NCBI GenBank assembly: GCA_937920485.1
Contig: CALETL010000167.1
Location: forward strand, 1 to 5,191
Origin: an uncultured Phycisphaerae bacterium
Lineage (GTDB): Bacteria; Planctomycetota; Phycisphaerae; Sedimentisphaerales; Anaerohalosphaeraceae
Direction of reading: 5' to 3'
DNA length: 5,191 nt
The notes under the pieces were generated by a model. That model saw only the letters and a list, made by a program, of their open reading frames with translations, was not told the origin of the DNA and ran no database searches. Below are positions 1 through 5,191 of this stretch, one piece after another; position 1 is the first letter of the stretch, and the number at the start of each line of letters is the position of its first letter. The translations under genes and the position numbers were made by a program.

Positions 1-320
1 GGAAAAAGCGTATATCGGATATCACCGGTTGTCCGCAGAAGCGGGGTGTGTGTCTGATCGTGCGAACTCAGACGCCTAAGAAGCCGAACTCTGCACTGCG
101 TAAGATCACTCGTGTCCGGTTGACCAACGGTAAAGAAATTACCGCTTATATTCCCGGCATCGATCACAACCTTCAGGAGCATAGTACGGTTATGGTTCGC
201 GGCGGACGTGTTCGTGACCTTCCGGGTGTTCGTTATCACGTTATTCGCGGGACACTTGATACTGCCGGAACGGCGAATCGCAAGCAGAGTCGTAGTAAAT
301 ACGGCACCAAAAAATCATAG
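1..320 (+). CDS. rpsL: 30S ribosomal protein S12, 5' end cut by the window
   Basis: S12 sits at the decoding centre of the 30S subunit and helps control tRNA selection accuracy. The first full codon is at position 3, and 105 residues precede the TAG stop. By alignment from memory with E. coli S12 (124 residues), about 17 N-terminal residues lie outside the window. Family motifs seen are [38 protein letters not shown] and a basic SRSKYG tail. The Lys equivalent to E. coli Lys43 (counting Met) is kept, at 78-80. The position equivalent to Lys88 is Arg (CGT, 213-215). The next residue is the conserved Asp (216-218) that RimO methylthiolates in E. coli. It is followed 28 bases later by rpsG, as in most bacterial str operons. 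The ATG at 48 is internal and not the start. Identification is certain. Confidence 0.98.
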   Translation, partial: KKRISDITGCPQKRGVCLIVRTQTPKKPNSALRKITRVRLTNGKEITAYIPGIDHNLQEHSTVMVRGGRVRDLPGVRYHVIRGTLDTAGTANRKQSRSKYGTKKS

Positions 321-348
321 AAAAAGGTGGGATCTTTAGGATAAACAA

Positions 349-822
349 ATGGCTAAAAAATTTACAGCGTCAAGTCAACAGTTAAAACCCGATGCGAAGT
401 TCAATAGCAAACTGGTCTCTAAGTTTGTCAATTGTCTGATGCTGGATGGTAAAAAGAGCATCGCCTATAAAGTCTTCTATGACGCGATGGATCAGGTTTC
501 TAAAAAGATCAACGATGTTCCTCCTCTGGAAATTTTTGAAACAGCGATTGGCAATGTTAAACCGTTGCTGGAGGTTCGCAGTAAGCGTGTTGGTGGTGCC
601 AGCTATCAGGTTCCGATGCAGGTCAGCTCGAAACGTCAGCAATCATTGGCATTTCGCTGGATCCTTGCGGCCGCTCGCGGCAAAAAGGGAAAACCGATGT
701 CGCTGCGATTAGCTTCTGAGTTGATGGATGCATACAAAAAAGAAGGCGCGGCGATGACGACACGTGAAAACGTTCATCGTATGGCCGAGGCGAATAAGGC
801 ATTCGCTCACTTTGCCTGGTAA
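349..822 (+). CDS. rpsG: 30S ribosomal protein S7
   Basis: S7 is a primary 16S rRNA binder that nucleates assembly of the 30S head and touches the E-site tRNA. The 157 residues match the usual bacterial length of about 155-180. Visible family segments are PDAKF near residue 14, LMLDGKKS at 30-37, the beta-ribbon region [13 protein letters not shown] at 77-89, and the C-terminal [13 protein letters not shown]. The N-terminal arm is the same length as in E. coli up to the PD-KF motif, which supports the ATG at 349. A Shine-Dalgarno-like AGGA at 338-341 lies 7 bases upstream. The gap to rpsL is only 28 bases, so the two are almost surely co-transcribed. An intrinsic terminator follows within 20 bases of the stop. 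In E. coli S7 represses its own operon by binding a longer rpsL-rpsG spacer, for which there is little room here. Confidence 0.98.
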   Translation: MAKKFTASSQQLKPDAKFNSKLVSKFVNCLMLDGKKSIAYKVFYDAMDQVSKKINDVPPLEIFETAIGNVKPLLEVRSKRVGGASYQVPMQVSSKRQQSLAFRWILAAARGKKGKPMSLRLASELMDAYKKEGAAMTTRENVHRMAEANKAFAHFAW

Positions 823-836
823 TTGATTTGTTTTTT

Positions 837-877
837 AACTGCCACGGATTTTTAATCGAAACCGTGGCAGTTTTTTT
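837..877 (+). terminator. Rho-independent terminator after rpsG
   Basis: CTGCCACGG at 839-847 pairs perfectly with CCGTGGCAG at 862-870, giving a 9-bp GC-rich stem. Two more A-T pairs (837-838 with 871-872) extend it outward. Seven T residues at 871-877 follow directly. The loop is 14 bases and can close by two further A-T pairs. The opposite strand has A residues rather than a T run after the stem, so it acts on + strand transcripts. It lies between rpsG and fusA, genes that are usually read through in the str operon. It may therefore end the rpsL-rpsG transcript or only reduce flow into fusA. Confidence 0.9.
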
Positions 878-909
878 ATGCCCTTAAGAAATGCATGATA
901 ATATAAAGC

Positions 910-916
910 AGGAAGG
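910..916 (+). promoter_or_regulatory. Ribosome binding site that decides the fusA start
   Basis: AGGAAGG lies 4 bases before the ATG at 921 and is a good Shine-Dalgarno match. The earlier in-frame ATG at 891 has no purine-rich site before it and lies only 13 bases after the terminator T run. This favours the 921 start. Confidence 0.75.
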
Positions 917-920
917 CCTC

Positions 921-3002
921 ATGGCAGCGGTTCTGACCAAAGTTCGAAATATCGGCATCATGGCTCACATCGATGCGGGCAAGACGACGGTGACAGAACG
1001 CATTCTGTATTTCAGCGGAAAGACCCATAAAATCGGCGAAGTTCATGACGGAACCGCGGTTATGGATTTTATGCAGGAAGAGCAGGAGCGAGGCATCACG
1101 ATTACTTCAGCCGCGACGAAATGTCCGTGGAACGGGTATGACATCAATCTGATCGATACTCCCGGGCATGTTGATTTTACGGCAGAGGTTGAGCGGTCGT
1201 TGCGGGTGCTTGACGGGGCGGTTGCGGTTTTTGATGCATCCGAAGGCGTACAGGCGCAGAGTGAAACGGTCTGGCGGCAGGGTCAGAAATATCATCTTCC
1301 GTGCCTGTGTTTCATTAACAAAATGGACAAGATCGGCGCGGATTTTGACATGTCAGTGCAAAGTATTCGTGATAAACTTCTGGCGAATCCTGTTCCTGTA
1401 CAGATTCCTATTGGCGCAGAATCTGATTTCAAAGGTTTTGTTGATTTACTGACGATGAAAGCCGTGTTTTTTAAGCAGGAGGAAACCGCCGCCAGTTTTC
1501 ATGAAGAAGAGATCCCGGAGCAATTGCGGGATGAGGCAGAACGCTATCGTCATGAAATGATCGAGGCGGCGGCGGATTATGATGAAAAACTGATGGAACA
1601 CTATGTTAATGATGAATCTTTAACCGCCGAGCAGATTATCGGCGGCCTCCGTCAAGGGACCTTGCAGGGTAAGTTGAACTTAGTGTTTGTTGGTTCAGCT
1701 CTTAAAAATATGGGTGTTCGCCGTCTTATGGATGCGATTACGTTGTTTTTGCCATGTCCGCTTGAACGACCGGCAGCAGTCGGATTCAAAAAAGGTGACA
1801 AGGAAAAGCCGATCGATGTTGTGTGCGATTCAGAAAAACCTTTTGTAGGGCTGGCATTTAAGATTACCGCTGATAAGCATGGTGACCTGTATTTTACCAG
1901 GATTTACCAGGGAACATTGAAAACAGGAAGCCGGATTCTGAACGTGAACCGTGATCGAAAGGAAAATATTACCCGTATCTTCCAAATGCATGCAAACAGC
2001 CGAAAGATTTTGGACGTTGCCCACGCGGGGGATATTGTTGCAGTTGTCGGCATGAAGGAAACGCTGACCGGAGATACGCTTTGCGATACACACAACCGCG
2101 TGATGCTTGAAAATATTTCTTTTCCGGAAACGGTTATCAGCATGTCGATCGAACCGCGCTCGGCGGCGGACCGAATGAAGTTGTCTGAGGCCTTATTGAT
2201 GCTTCGGAAAGAGGACCCCACGTTTGTGTTTAAGTATGACGATGAGACGGGCCAGACGATTATCAGCGGGATGGGTGAACTTCACCTGGAAGTGTTGGAA
2301 CACAAGCTCGTGCGGGATCTTGGGGTTGATGTACGGGTCGGCAAGCCGCGTGTGGCCTATAAGGAGGCGATCAGCCAGCCAGCGAAAGCAGAAGGTAAGT
2401 TTGTTCGGCAAACGGGAGGACGCGGCCAGTTTGGCCATGTTGTTATCGAAATTGAACCCCTGTTTAAGGAAGACGGGCATTATTCTCGAAAAAATGAGTT
2501 CTGCAACGCTATCGCCGGCGGGGTGATTCCCAAGGAGTATATCCCGGCAGTAGAAAACGGCGTAATGGAAGGTTTGTCAAGCGGGCCACTTTCGGGTTAT
2601 CCTATTGTGGGAGCTAAGGTTACGTTGCTTGACGGGTCTTTTCATGCGGTCGATTCATCAGAAATTGCCTTTGAGCAGGCGGGTGTTTTAGCAGTCCAAG
2701 AGGCAATCCAAAATGCCGGGCCCATTCTGCTTGAACCGGTGATGCGGGTCCAAGCGGTTGTTCCGGAGGCGAACTATGGAACCGTACAGGGCAATCTGAT
2801 AGCGAAGCGAGGGGAAATTACGGATACCCACCTTCATGGTAATATGCGAGTCCTTGATGCAAAAGTTCCACTGGCGGAAATGTTTGGATATTCCGGTCAG
2901 ATTCGCAGTGCAACGGGAGGACGAGGCAATTTTTCAATGGAACCGTTAAATTACGAGAAAGTTCCTGAACAAATTTCAGAAAAAATCCTAATGGGCTATT
3001 GA
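921..3002 (+). CDS. fusA: Elongation factor G
   Basis: EF-G is the cytosolic GTPase that drives tRNA-mRNA translocation and, with ribosome recycling factor, splits post-termination ribosomes. The 693 residues are close to the family norm (704 in E. coli). All GTPase motifs are present: G1 AHIDAGKT 15-22, G2 RGITI 57-61, G3 DTPGH 79-83, G4 NKMD 133-136 and G5 GSAL 258-261, with the G' insert between G4 and G5. Domain III has GMGELHLE at 450-457. Domain IV carries the tip sequence FHAVDSSE, whose His575 matches E. coli His583, needed for fast translocation. Domain V has [15 protein letters not shown] near the C-terminus. The start at 921 is chosen over an in-frame ATG at 891 because of its ribosome binding site and because EF-Gs begin just before KVRNIGI. 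Bacteria can carry several EF-G paralogues (EF-G I, EF-G II, spdEFG types). The position next to rpsG suggests the main translocase, but the subtype cannot be fixed by eye. Confidence 0.96.
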   Translation: MAAVLTKVRNIGIMAHIDAGKTTVTERILYFSGKTHKIGEVHDGTAVMDFMQEEQERGITITSAATKCPWNGYDINLIDTPGHVDFTAEVERSLRVLDGAVAVFDASEGVQAQSETVWRQGQKYHLPCLCFINKMDKIGADFDMSVQSIRDKLLANPVPVQIPIGAESDFKGFVDLLTMKAVFFKQEETAASFHEEEIPEQLRDEAERYRHEMIEAAADYDEKLMEHYVNDESLTAEQIIGGLRQGTLQGKLNLVFVGSALKNMGVRRLMDAITLFLPCPLERPAAVGFKKGDKEKPIDVVCDSEKPFVGLAFKITADKHGDLYFTRIYQGTLKTGSRILNVNRDRKENITRIFQMHANSRKILDVAHAGDIVAVVGMKETLTGDTLCDTHNRVMLENISFPETVISMSIEPRSAADRMKLSEALLMLRKEDPTFVFKYDDETGQTIISGMGELHLEVLEHKLVRDLGVDVRVGKPRVAYKEAISQPAKAEGKFVRQTGGRGQFGHVVIEIEPLFKEDGHYSRKNEFCNAIAGGVIPKEYIPAVENGVMEGLSSGPLSGYPIVGAKVTLLDGSFHAVDSSEIAFEQAGVLAVQEAIQNAGPILLEPVMRVQAVVPEANYGTVQGNLIAKRGEITDTHLHGNMRVLDAKVPLAEMFGYSGQIRSATGGRGNFSMEPLNYEKVPEQISEKILMGY

Positions 3003-3050
3003 CAATGTCGAGTTCATTTGATAAATAAGAATGTTTTCCAGCCGGAGCGA

Positions 3051-3247
3051 GCGGTAAAAGGATGTTACCGCGTATCGAGTTGGGCTGTTCATTTCGAAAA
3101 ATGAGATTGTACAGGGATGGCAGTTAGGGCCAAACCGCCTGTTTTGACGGGTTTGACCTGTGAAAATGGGCCAGAAATGGCTCCAAACGCCCGATTGTAG
3201 TTGGGCCCCAGATTAAGGAAGACGAATAGATGTCTTTCCTGCCTTAA
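3051..3247 (+). other. Array of inverted repeats; candidate structured RNA
   Basis: Successive foldable units are seen. GCGGTAA at 3051-3057 pairs perfectly with TTACCGC at 3065-3071 (7-base loop). CTGT plus TCATTT (3085-3094) pairs with AAATGA and ACAG (3099-3104, 3111-3114) around a CGAA loop and a 6-base bulge. AAACC 3132-3136 pairs with GGTTT 3150-3154. GGGCCA 3168-3173 pairs with TGGCTC 3178-3183 (one G-U) around a GAAA tetraloop. TTAAGG and AAGAC (3213-3223) pair with GTCTT and CCTTAA (3232-3236, 3242-3247) around a 5-base bulge. GGGCC 3127-3131 can also pair with GGCCC 3204-3208 to close a three-way junction. The GNRA-type loop appears only on the + strand. It matches no RNA family I recognise. 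Short stems can arise by chance, so this stays tentative; it could also be untranslated fusA 3' sequence. Confidence 0.3.
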
Positions 3248-3273
3248 ATAGAAACGCCGTTTTTTTATATAAT
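3244..3273 (+). promoter_or_regulatory. Candidate sigma-70 type promoter for the rpsJ cluster
   Basis: A perfect -10 box TATAAT lies at 3268-3273 in an A/T-rich stretch. The best -35 candidate is weak: TTAAAT at 3244-3249 (three of six matches to TTGACA, 18-base spacer). Transcription would begin near 3280, giving a leader of about 100 bases before rpsJ. The placement is sensible because the S10 cluster usually has its own promoter, and no other strong -10 is apparent in the gap. Planctomycete promoter rules are less well defined, so this rests mainly on the -10 box. Confidence 0.5.
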
Positions 3274-3276
3274 AAC

Positions 3277-3330
3277 GGTATTTTCACAGAATTCTTCTTG
3301 TAACAATGAAGAAAAATGTGTATTTTTACC
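3277..3330 (+). promoter_or_regulatory. Long imperfect hairpin in the rpsJ leader
   Basis: Three stacked helices can form. GGTA 3277-3280 pairs with TACC 3327-3330. CACA 3285-3288 pairs with TGTG 3317-3320. TTCTTC 3292-3297 pairs with GAAGAA 3308-3313, continuing as TTG/CAA (3298-3300 with 3304-3306) past a single bulged T, with a TAA loop. A 3-by-3 purine internal loop (GAA with AAA) separates the second and third helices. It would start at about the predicted transcription start and ends 51 bases before the rpsJ ATG, with no T run after it, so it is not an intrinsic terminator. In E. coli L4 controls the S10 operon through its leader; a similar role here is only inference. Confidence 0.4.
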
Positions 3331-3381
3331 AGCTTTCAATAATTTGATGGCGATACTGTAGGTAGAAAATAAGGGTAAACC

Positions 3382-3693
3382 ATGGCAGATACCGAACGAA
3401 TCAGGATTAGAATGGAAGCGTATGACCATCGGGCTCTGGACAGCTCGGCGAAGGAAATCGTGGAGCAGGCGCGGCGTACAAACGCACGTGTCAGCGGCCC
3501 GGTTCCGTTGCCGACCCGAATCGAGCGCTATACTGTGCTGCGTAGTCCTCACGTCAATAAAAAGTCGCGTGAGCAATTTGAGATGCGCACACACAAGCGT
3601 GTGATTGATATTTTTGACGCCAACTCCCGTACGGTCGAAGCCCTGAACAGGCTGGTTGTTCCTACGGGAGTTTTTGTTAAGATCAAGGCCTGA
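3382..3693 (+). CDS. rpsJ: 30S ribosomal protein S10 (NusE)
   Basis: S10 is part of the 30S head and, as NusE, also binds NusB and NusG in transcription antitermination in E. coli. The protein is 103 residues, the same as E. coli S10. Family signatures are [12 protein letters not shown] at 6-17, GPVPLPTR at 39-46, the [19 protein letters not shown] loop at 55-73, and the basic C-terminus ending VFVKIKA. Val58 matches E. coli Val57, a site where changes lower tetracycline and tigecycline susceptibility; it is the ordinary residue here. A ribosome binding site AAGGG at 3371-3375 lies 6 bases before the ATG. It is the first gene of the S10 cluster and is preceded by a candidate promoter and folded leader. 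A 101-base gap separates it from rplC, longer than is typical. Confidence 0.98.
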   Translation: MADTERIRIRMEAYDHRALDSSAKEIVEQARRTNARVSGPVPLPTRIERYTVLRSPHVNKKSREQFEMRTHKRVIDIFDANSRTVEALNRLVVPTGVFVKIKA

Positions 3694-3794
3694 TCTGCTT
3701 AGAGGTTCTGATAGAAAAAAATTAACAGCGTACGTAAACGCGAAAAGAATAAAATTAACAATTATTCGCAACACGCACGAAGGAAGCAAAAACG
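3694..3794 (+). other. rpsJ-rplC spacer with a 10-base direct repeat
   Basis: This A-rich spacer carries AAAATTAACA twice, at 3718-3727 and 3751-3760, 33 bases apart start to start. Between the copies is a small GCGT/ACGC inverted repeat (3728-3731 with 3738-3741). The rplC ribosome binding site AAGGAAG lies at 3780-3786. I see no terminator and no clear -10/-35 pair. The repeat may be chance in A-rich DNA or an unknown binding site. Confidence 0.35.
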
Positions 3795-4451
3795 ATGGCA
3801 ATGTTGCTTGGAAAAAAAATTGGAATGACCCAGATTTACGATGAATCCGGAAAAACGGTAACCGTTACCGTGATTCAGGCCGGACCCTGCAAAGTCATGC
3901 AGGTTAAAAGGCCTGAAACAGATGGCTACAATGCACTTCAGCTTGGCTTTGATGACGTGAAGGCAAGCCGCATTAAAAAGCCCGCCGAAGGCCACGCGAA
4001 AAAGGCGGAAGCATCGGCAAAGCGGTTTATTCGTGAATGGCGGCTGGGCGTTAAAGATGAGCCGGAATATGCATTGGGCGACGAGATCAATGTGGCTGCG
4101 TTTTCAGAGATCAAGTTTGTTGATGTGTCCGGAGTCAGTAAGGGTAAAGGATATGCCGGTGTGATGAAACGTCATGGCTTTGGCGGTTTTCCGGCATCCC
4201 ACGGTACGGAACGTAAGCACCGTGCTCCGGGTTCGATCTCCTCGCACGCATCTGACGCCGGTCATGGCGGAAATGTGAAAAAGGGAAAACGCATGGCTGG
4301 CCGTATGGGCGGCAATCGTGTTACCACGAAGCATCATCAGCTGGTTTCCATCGACGAAGAACAGAATTTACTGGTGGTCAAAGGTGCTATTCCGGGTCCG
4401 TCAGGTGCTTATGTGGAAATTTGCAGTTCACGGACACGACCTCAGAGCTAA
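3795..4451 (+). CDS. rplC: 50S ribosomal protein L3
   Basis: L3 is an early 23S rRNA binder whose central loop reaches towards the peptidyl-transferase centre. At 218 residues it is slightly longer than E. coli L3 (209). Recognisable segments are LLGKKIGMTQIYDE at 4-17, VTVIQAGPCKVMQVK at 24-38, VDVSGVSKGKGYAGVMKRHGF at 109-129, HRAPGSI at 142-148, KGKRMAGRMGGNRVT at 163-177 and LLVVKGAIPGPSG near the C-terminus. Between HRAPGSI and the KGK motif the loop is about 4 residues longer than in E. coli and has Ser, His and Gly where E. coli has GQNQ, so the Gln methylated by PrmB is missing. The ATG at 3795 is chosen because AAGGAAG (3780-3786) lies 8 bases upstream; the in-frame ATG at 3801 is spaced worse. 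It is followed by rplD after 29 bases, in normal S10-operon order. Confidence 0.98.
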   Translation: MAMLLGKKIGMTQIYDESGKTVTVTVIQAGPCKVMQVKRPETDGYNALQLGFDDVKASRIKKPAEGHAKKAEASAKRFIREWRLGVKDEPEYALGDEINVAAFSEIKFVDVSGVSKGKGYAGVMKRHGFGGFPASHGTERKHRAPGSISSHASDAGHGGNVKKGKRMAGRMGGNRVTTKHHQLVSIDEEQNLLVVKGAIPGPSGAYVEICSSRTRPQS

Positions 4452-4480
4452 AAAAACAGAATTGATTTTGGATAATTAAG

Positions 4481-5110
4481 ATGATCGACGTAAAAGTCTA
4501 TAATCGAGAAGGCAAAGAACTGGAAAACCTGCAGGTTGACGAGGCGTTGTTCGGCGGCACTGTCCGAGCGGCATTGTTGAAACAGGCAGTCGTAATGTAT
4601 CACGCGAACAAGCGCGTGGGTACGGCAGCGACCAAGAGTCGCGGTATGGTAGATGGTTCAACACGTAAGATTTATCGCCAAAAAGGGACAGGAAACTCCC
4701 GTGCCGGTTCGATCCGGACGCCCGTTCGTGTGGGCGGCGGTGTTACTTTTGCCAAAGTGGCTCGCGATTTCGGCAAGGATATGCCAAAGAAACAGCGTCG
4801 CCTTGCGTGTGACTCAGCATTGCTGGCCAAGATGCAGAGCGGCAGTGTTGTTGTCATTGATGAATTGAGTTTTGATGCTCCTAAGACCAAGGAATTTTCC
4901 CGGGTTTTGGATAATCTTAATATCGATCGCAGCTGCCTGGTCATGCTTCCCGAGCAGGATGTGAATGTGTATAAATCTGCCAGAAATGTCTACAAGGTTG
5001 ATGTGATGAAGATCAGTGATCTCAACGCAGGCGACATTTGTAATAAGCAAAAAGTGCTTTTTACCAAAGATGCTTTTCTGGCGTTACTTGACAGGAAGAA
5101 AACGAACTAG
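4481..5110 (+). CDS. rplD: 50S ribosomal protein L4
   Basis: L4 (called L4/L1e in some databases) helps start 50S assembly. Its long loop lines the narrow part of the peptide exit tunnel. At 209 residues it is near the usual length (201 in E. coli). The N-terminus MIDVKVYNREGKE is typical. The tunnel loop RKIYRQKGTGNSRAGS spans about 62-77, and Lys68 matches E. coli Lys63, whose change to Glu gives erythromycin resistance; the normal Lys is kept. The globular part follows, with FDAPKTKEF and ARNVYKVDV as family motifs. In E. coli L4 also represses the S10 operon; here that is possible but unproven. The ribosome binding site is poor: only GGA at 4470-4472, 8 bases upstream. Translation may depend partly on coupling to rplC, whose stop lies 29 bases before. 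Confidence 0.97.
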   Translation: MIDVKVYNREGKELENLQVDEALFGGTVRAALLKQAVVMYHANKRVGTAATKSRGMVDGSTRKIYRQKGTGNSRAGSIRTPVRVGGGVTFAKVARDFGKDMPKKQRRLACDSALLAKMQSGSVVVIDELSFDAPKTKEFSRVLDNLNIDRSCLVMLPEQDVNVYKSARNVYKVDVMKISDLNAGDICNKQKVLFTKDAFLALLDRKKTN

Positions 5111-5116
5111 AAATAC

Positions 5117-5120
5117 AGGA
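5117..5120 (+). promoter_or_regulatory. Ribosome binding site supporting a GTG start for rplW
   Basis: AGGA lies 7 bases before the GTG at 5128, an ideal spacing. No ATG in the same frame lies between the rplD stop and this point, so the GTG is the likely rplW start. Confidence 0.65.
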
Positions 5121-5127
5121 TACGATC

Positions 5128-5191
5128 GTGGACGACTATAGCATTATTATTAAACCGTTGGTGACCGAACAGGGCATGCACTTTGCGAACA
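5128..5191 (+). CDS. rplW: 50S ribosomal protein L23, 3' end cut by the window
   Basis: L23 sits at the exit of the peptide tunnel and is a docking site for trigger factor and the signal recognition particle. Only the first 21 codons are visible. After the GTG start they read DDYSIIIKPLVTEQGMHFAN. The stretch IIKPLVTE matches the conserved L23 N-terminus (pattern IKRP-ITEKS in many bacteria), although the usual Lys-Ser after TE is Gln-Gly here. Position right after rplD, 17 bases past its stop, is the standard S10-operon place for rplW. The GTG start is supported by an AGGA site 7 bases upstream. Identity rests on this short motif plus gene order. Confidence 0.85.
   Translation, partial: MDDYSIIIKPLVTEQGMHFAN

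Larger units (their letters stand above)
3003..3381. other. Gene-free fusA-rpsJ gap of 379 bases
   Basis: I see no credible protein gene on either strand here. Translation just after the fusA stop stays open for only about 33 codons and resembles no family I know; it is not a remnant of tuf. No classic hairpin-plus-T-run terminator follows fusA. The left part (3051-3247) holds several inverted repeats, and the right part (about 3244-3330) holds a promoter-like box and a hairpin leader for rpsJ. These are listed separately. Confidence 0.7.

Noticed and set aside
446..712. Other-frame open reading frames inside rpsG, fusA, rplC and rplD on both strands
   Set aside because: All overlap well-identified conserved genes and show no domain or ribosome binding site of their own.
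891..920. Ten-residue N-terminal extension of EF-G from an ATG at 891
   Set aside because: There is no ribosome binding site before 891. The ATG at 921 has AGGAAGG just upstream and gives the normal EF-G N-terminus.
3003..3104. Open frame directly after the fusA stop as a tuf remnant or small gene
   Set aside because: About 33 codons with no start context and no similarity to EF-Tu; a second frame gives only a 7-residue peptide from the ATG at 3005.
3257..3278. CCGTT...AACGG inverted repeat containing a 7-T run, as a possible terminator for fusA
   Set aside because: The Ts lie inside the loop and stem rather than after a GC-rich hairpin. The nearest upstream stem (ending 3247) is 12 bases from the T run. 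The TATAAT here fits a promoter better.
3265..3801. Open frame of 178 codons on the minus strand across rpsJ and its leader
   Set aside because: It lies antisense to the certain rpsJ gene, would start inside rplC, and its translation resembles no family I know; it is a shadow frame.
1..5191. CRISPR arrays, tRNA or rRNA genes, insertion sequences, phage or defence genes
   Set aside because: I found no regularly spaced repeats, cloverleaf-like sequence, transposase motifs or terminal inverted repeats; the window is a housekeeping ribosomal cluster.

Overview
This is a stretch of a bacterial ribosomal-protein gene cluster, read entirely from the + strand. It joins the end of the str cluster (rpsL, rpsG, fusA) to the start of the S10 cluster (rpsJ, rplC, rplD, rplW). 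The first and last genes are cut by the window edges. The sequences are clearly bacterial. Wording in EF-G and in the L3 and L4 loops makes me lean towards Planctomycetota, perhaps a Phycisphaerae/Sedimentisphaerales relative. That is an impression from memory of the families, not a search result. Base composition looks even and near the middle of the GC range, with no sign of foreign DNA.

Layout: S12 (positions 1-320, start missing) and S7 (349-822) form one short-gap unit that ends in a textbook intrinsic terminator (837-877). EF-G follows (921-3002). Next comes a gene-free gap of 379 bases (3003-3381). Its left two thirds can fold into several hairpins, and its right end carries a perfect TATAAT box and a folded leader just before rpsJ. 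S10 (3382-3693), L3 (3795-4451), L4 (4481-5110) and the start of L23 (from 5128) then follow in the usual S10-operon order. No tuf gene lies between fusA and rpsJ.

Together the genes supply parts of the small subunit (S12 at the decoding site, S7 and S10 in the head), parts of the large subunit (L3 near the peptidyl-transferase centre, L4 and L23 around the exit tunnel) and the translocase EF-G. The punctuation suggests up to three transcription units: rpsL-rpsG, fusA, and rpsJ onward.

I found no undescribed multi-gene system. The points worth a second look are an Arg in S12 at the site of a classic streptomycin-resistance substitution, a strong terminator inside the str cluster, a possible structured RNA in the fusA-rpsJ gap, a hairpin leader before rpsJ, and an enlarged L3 loop lacking the methylated Gln known from E. 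coli.
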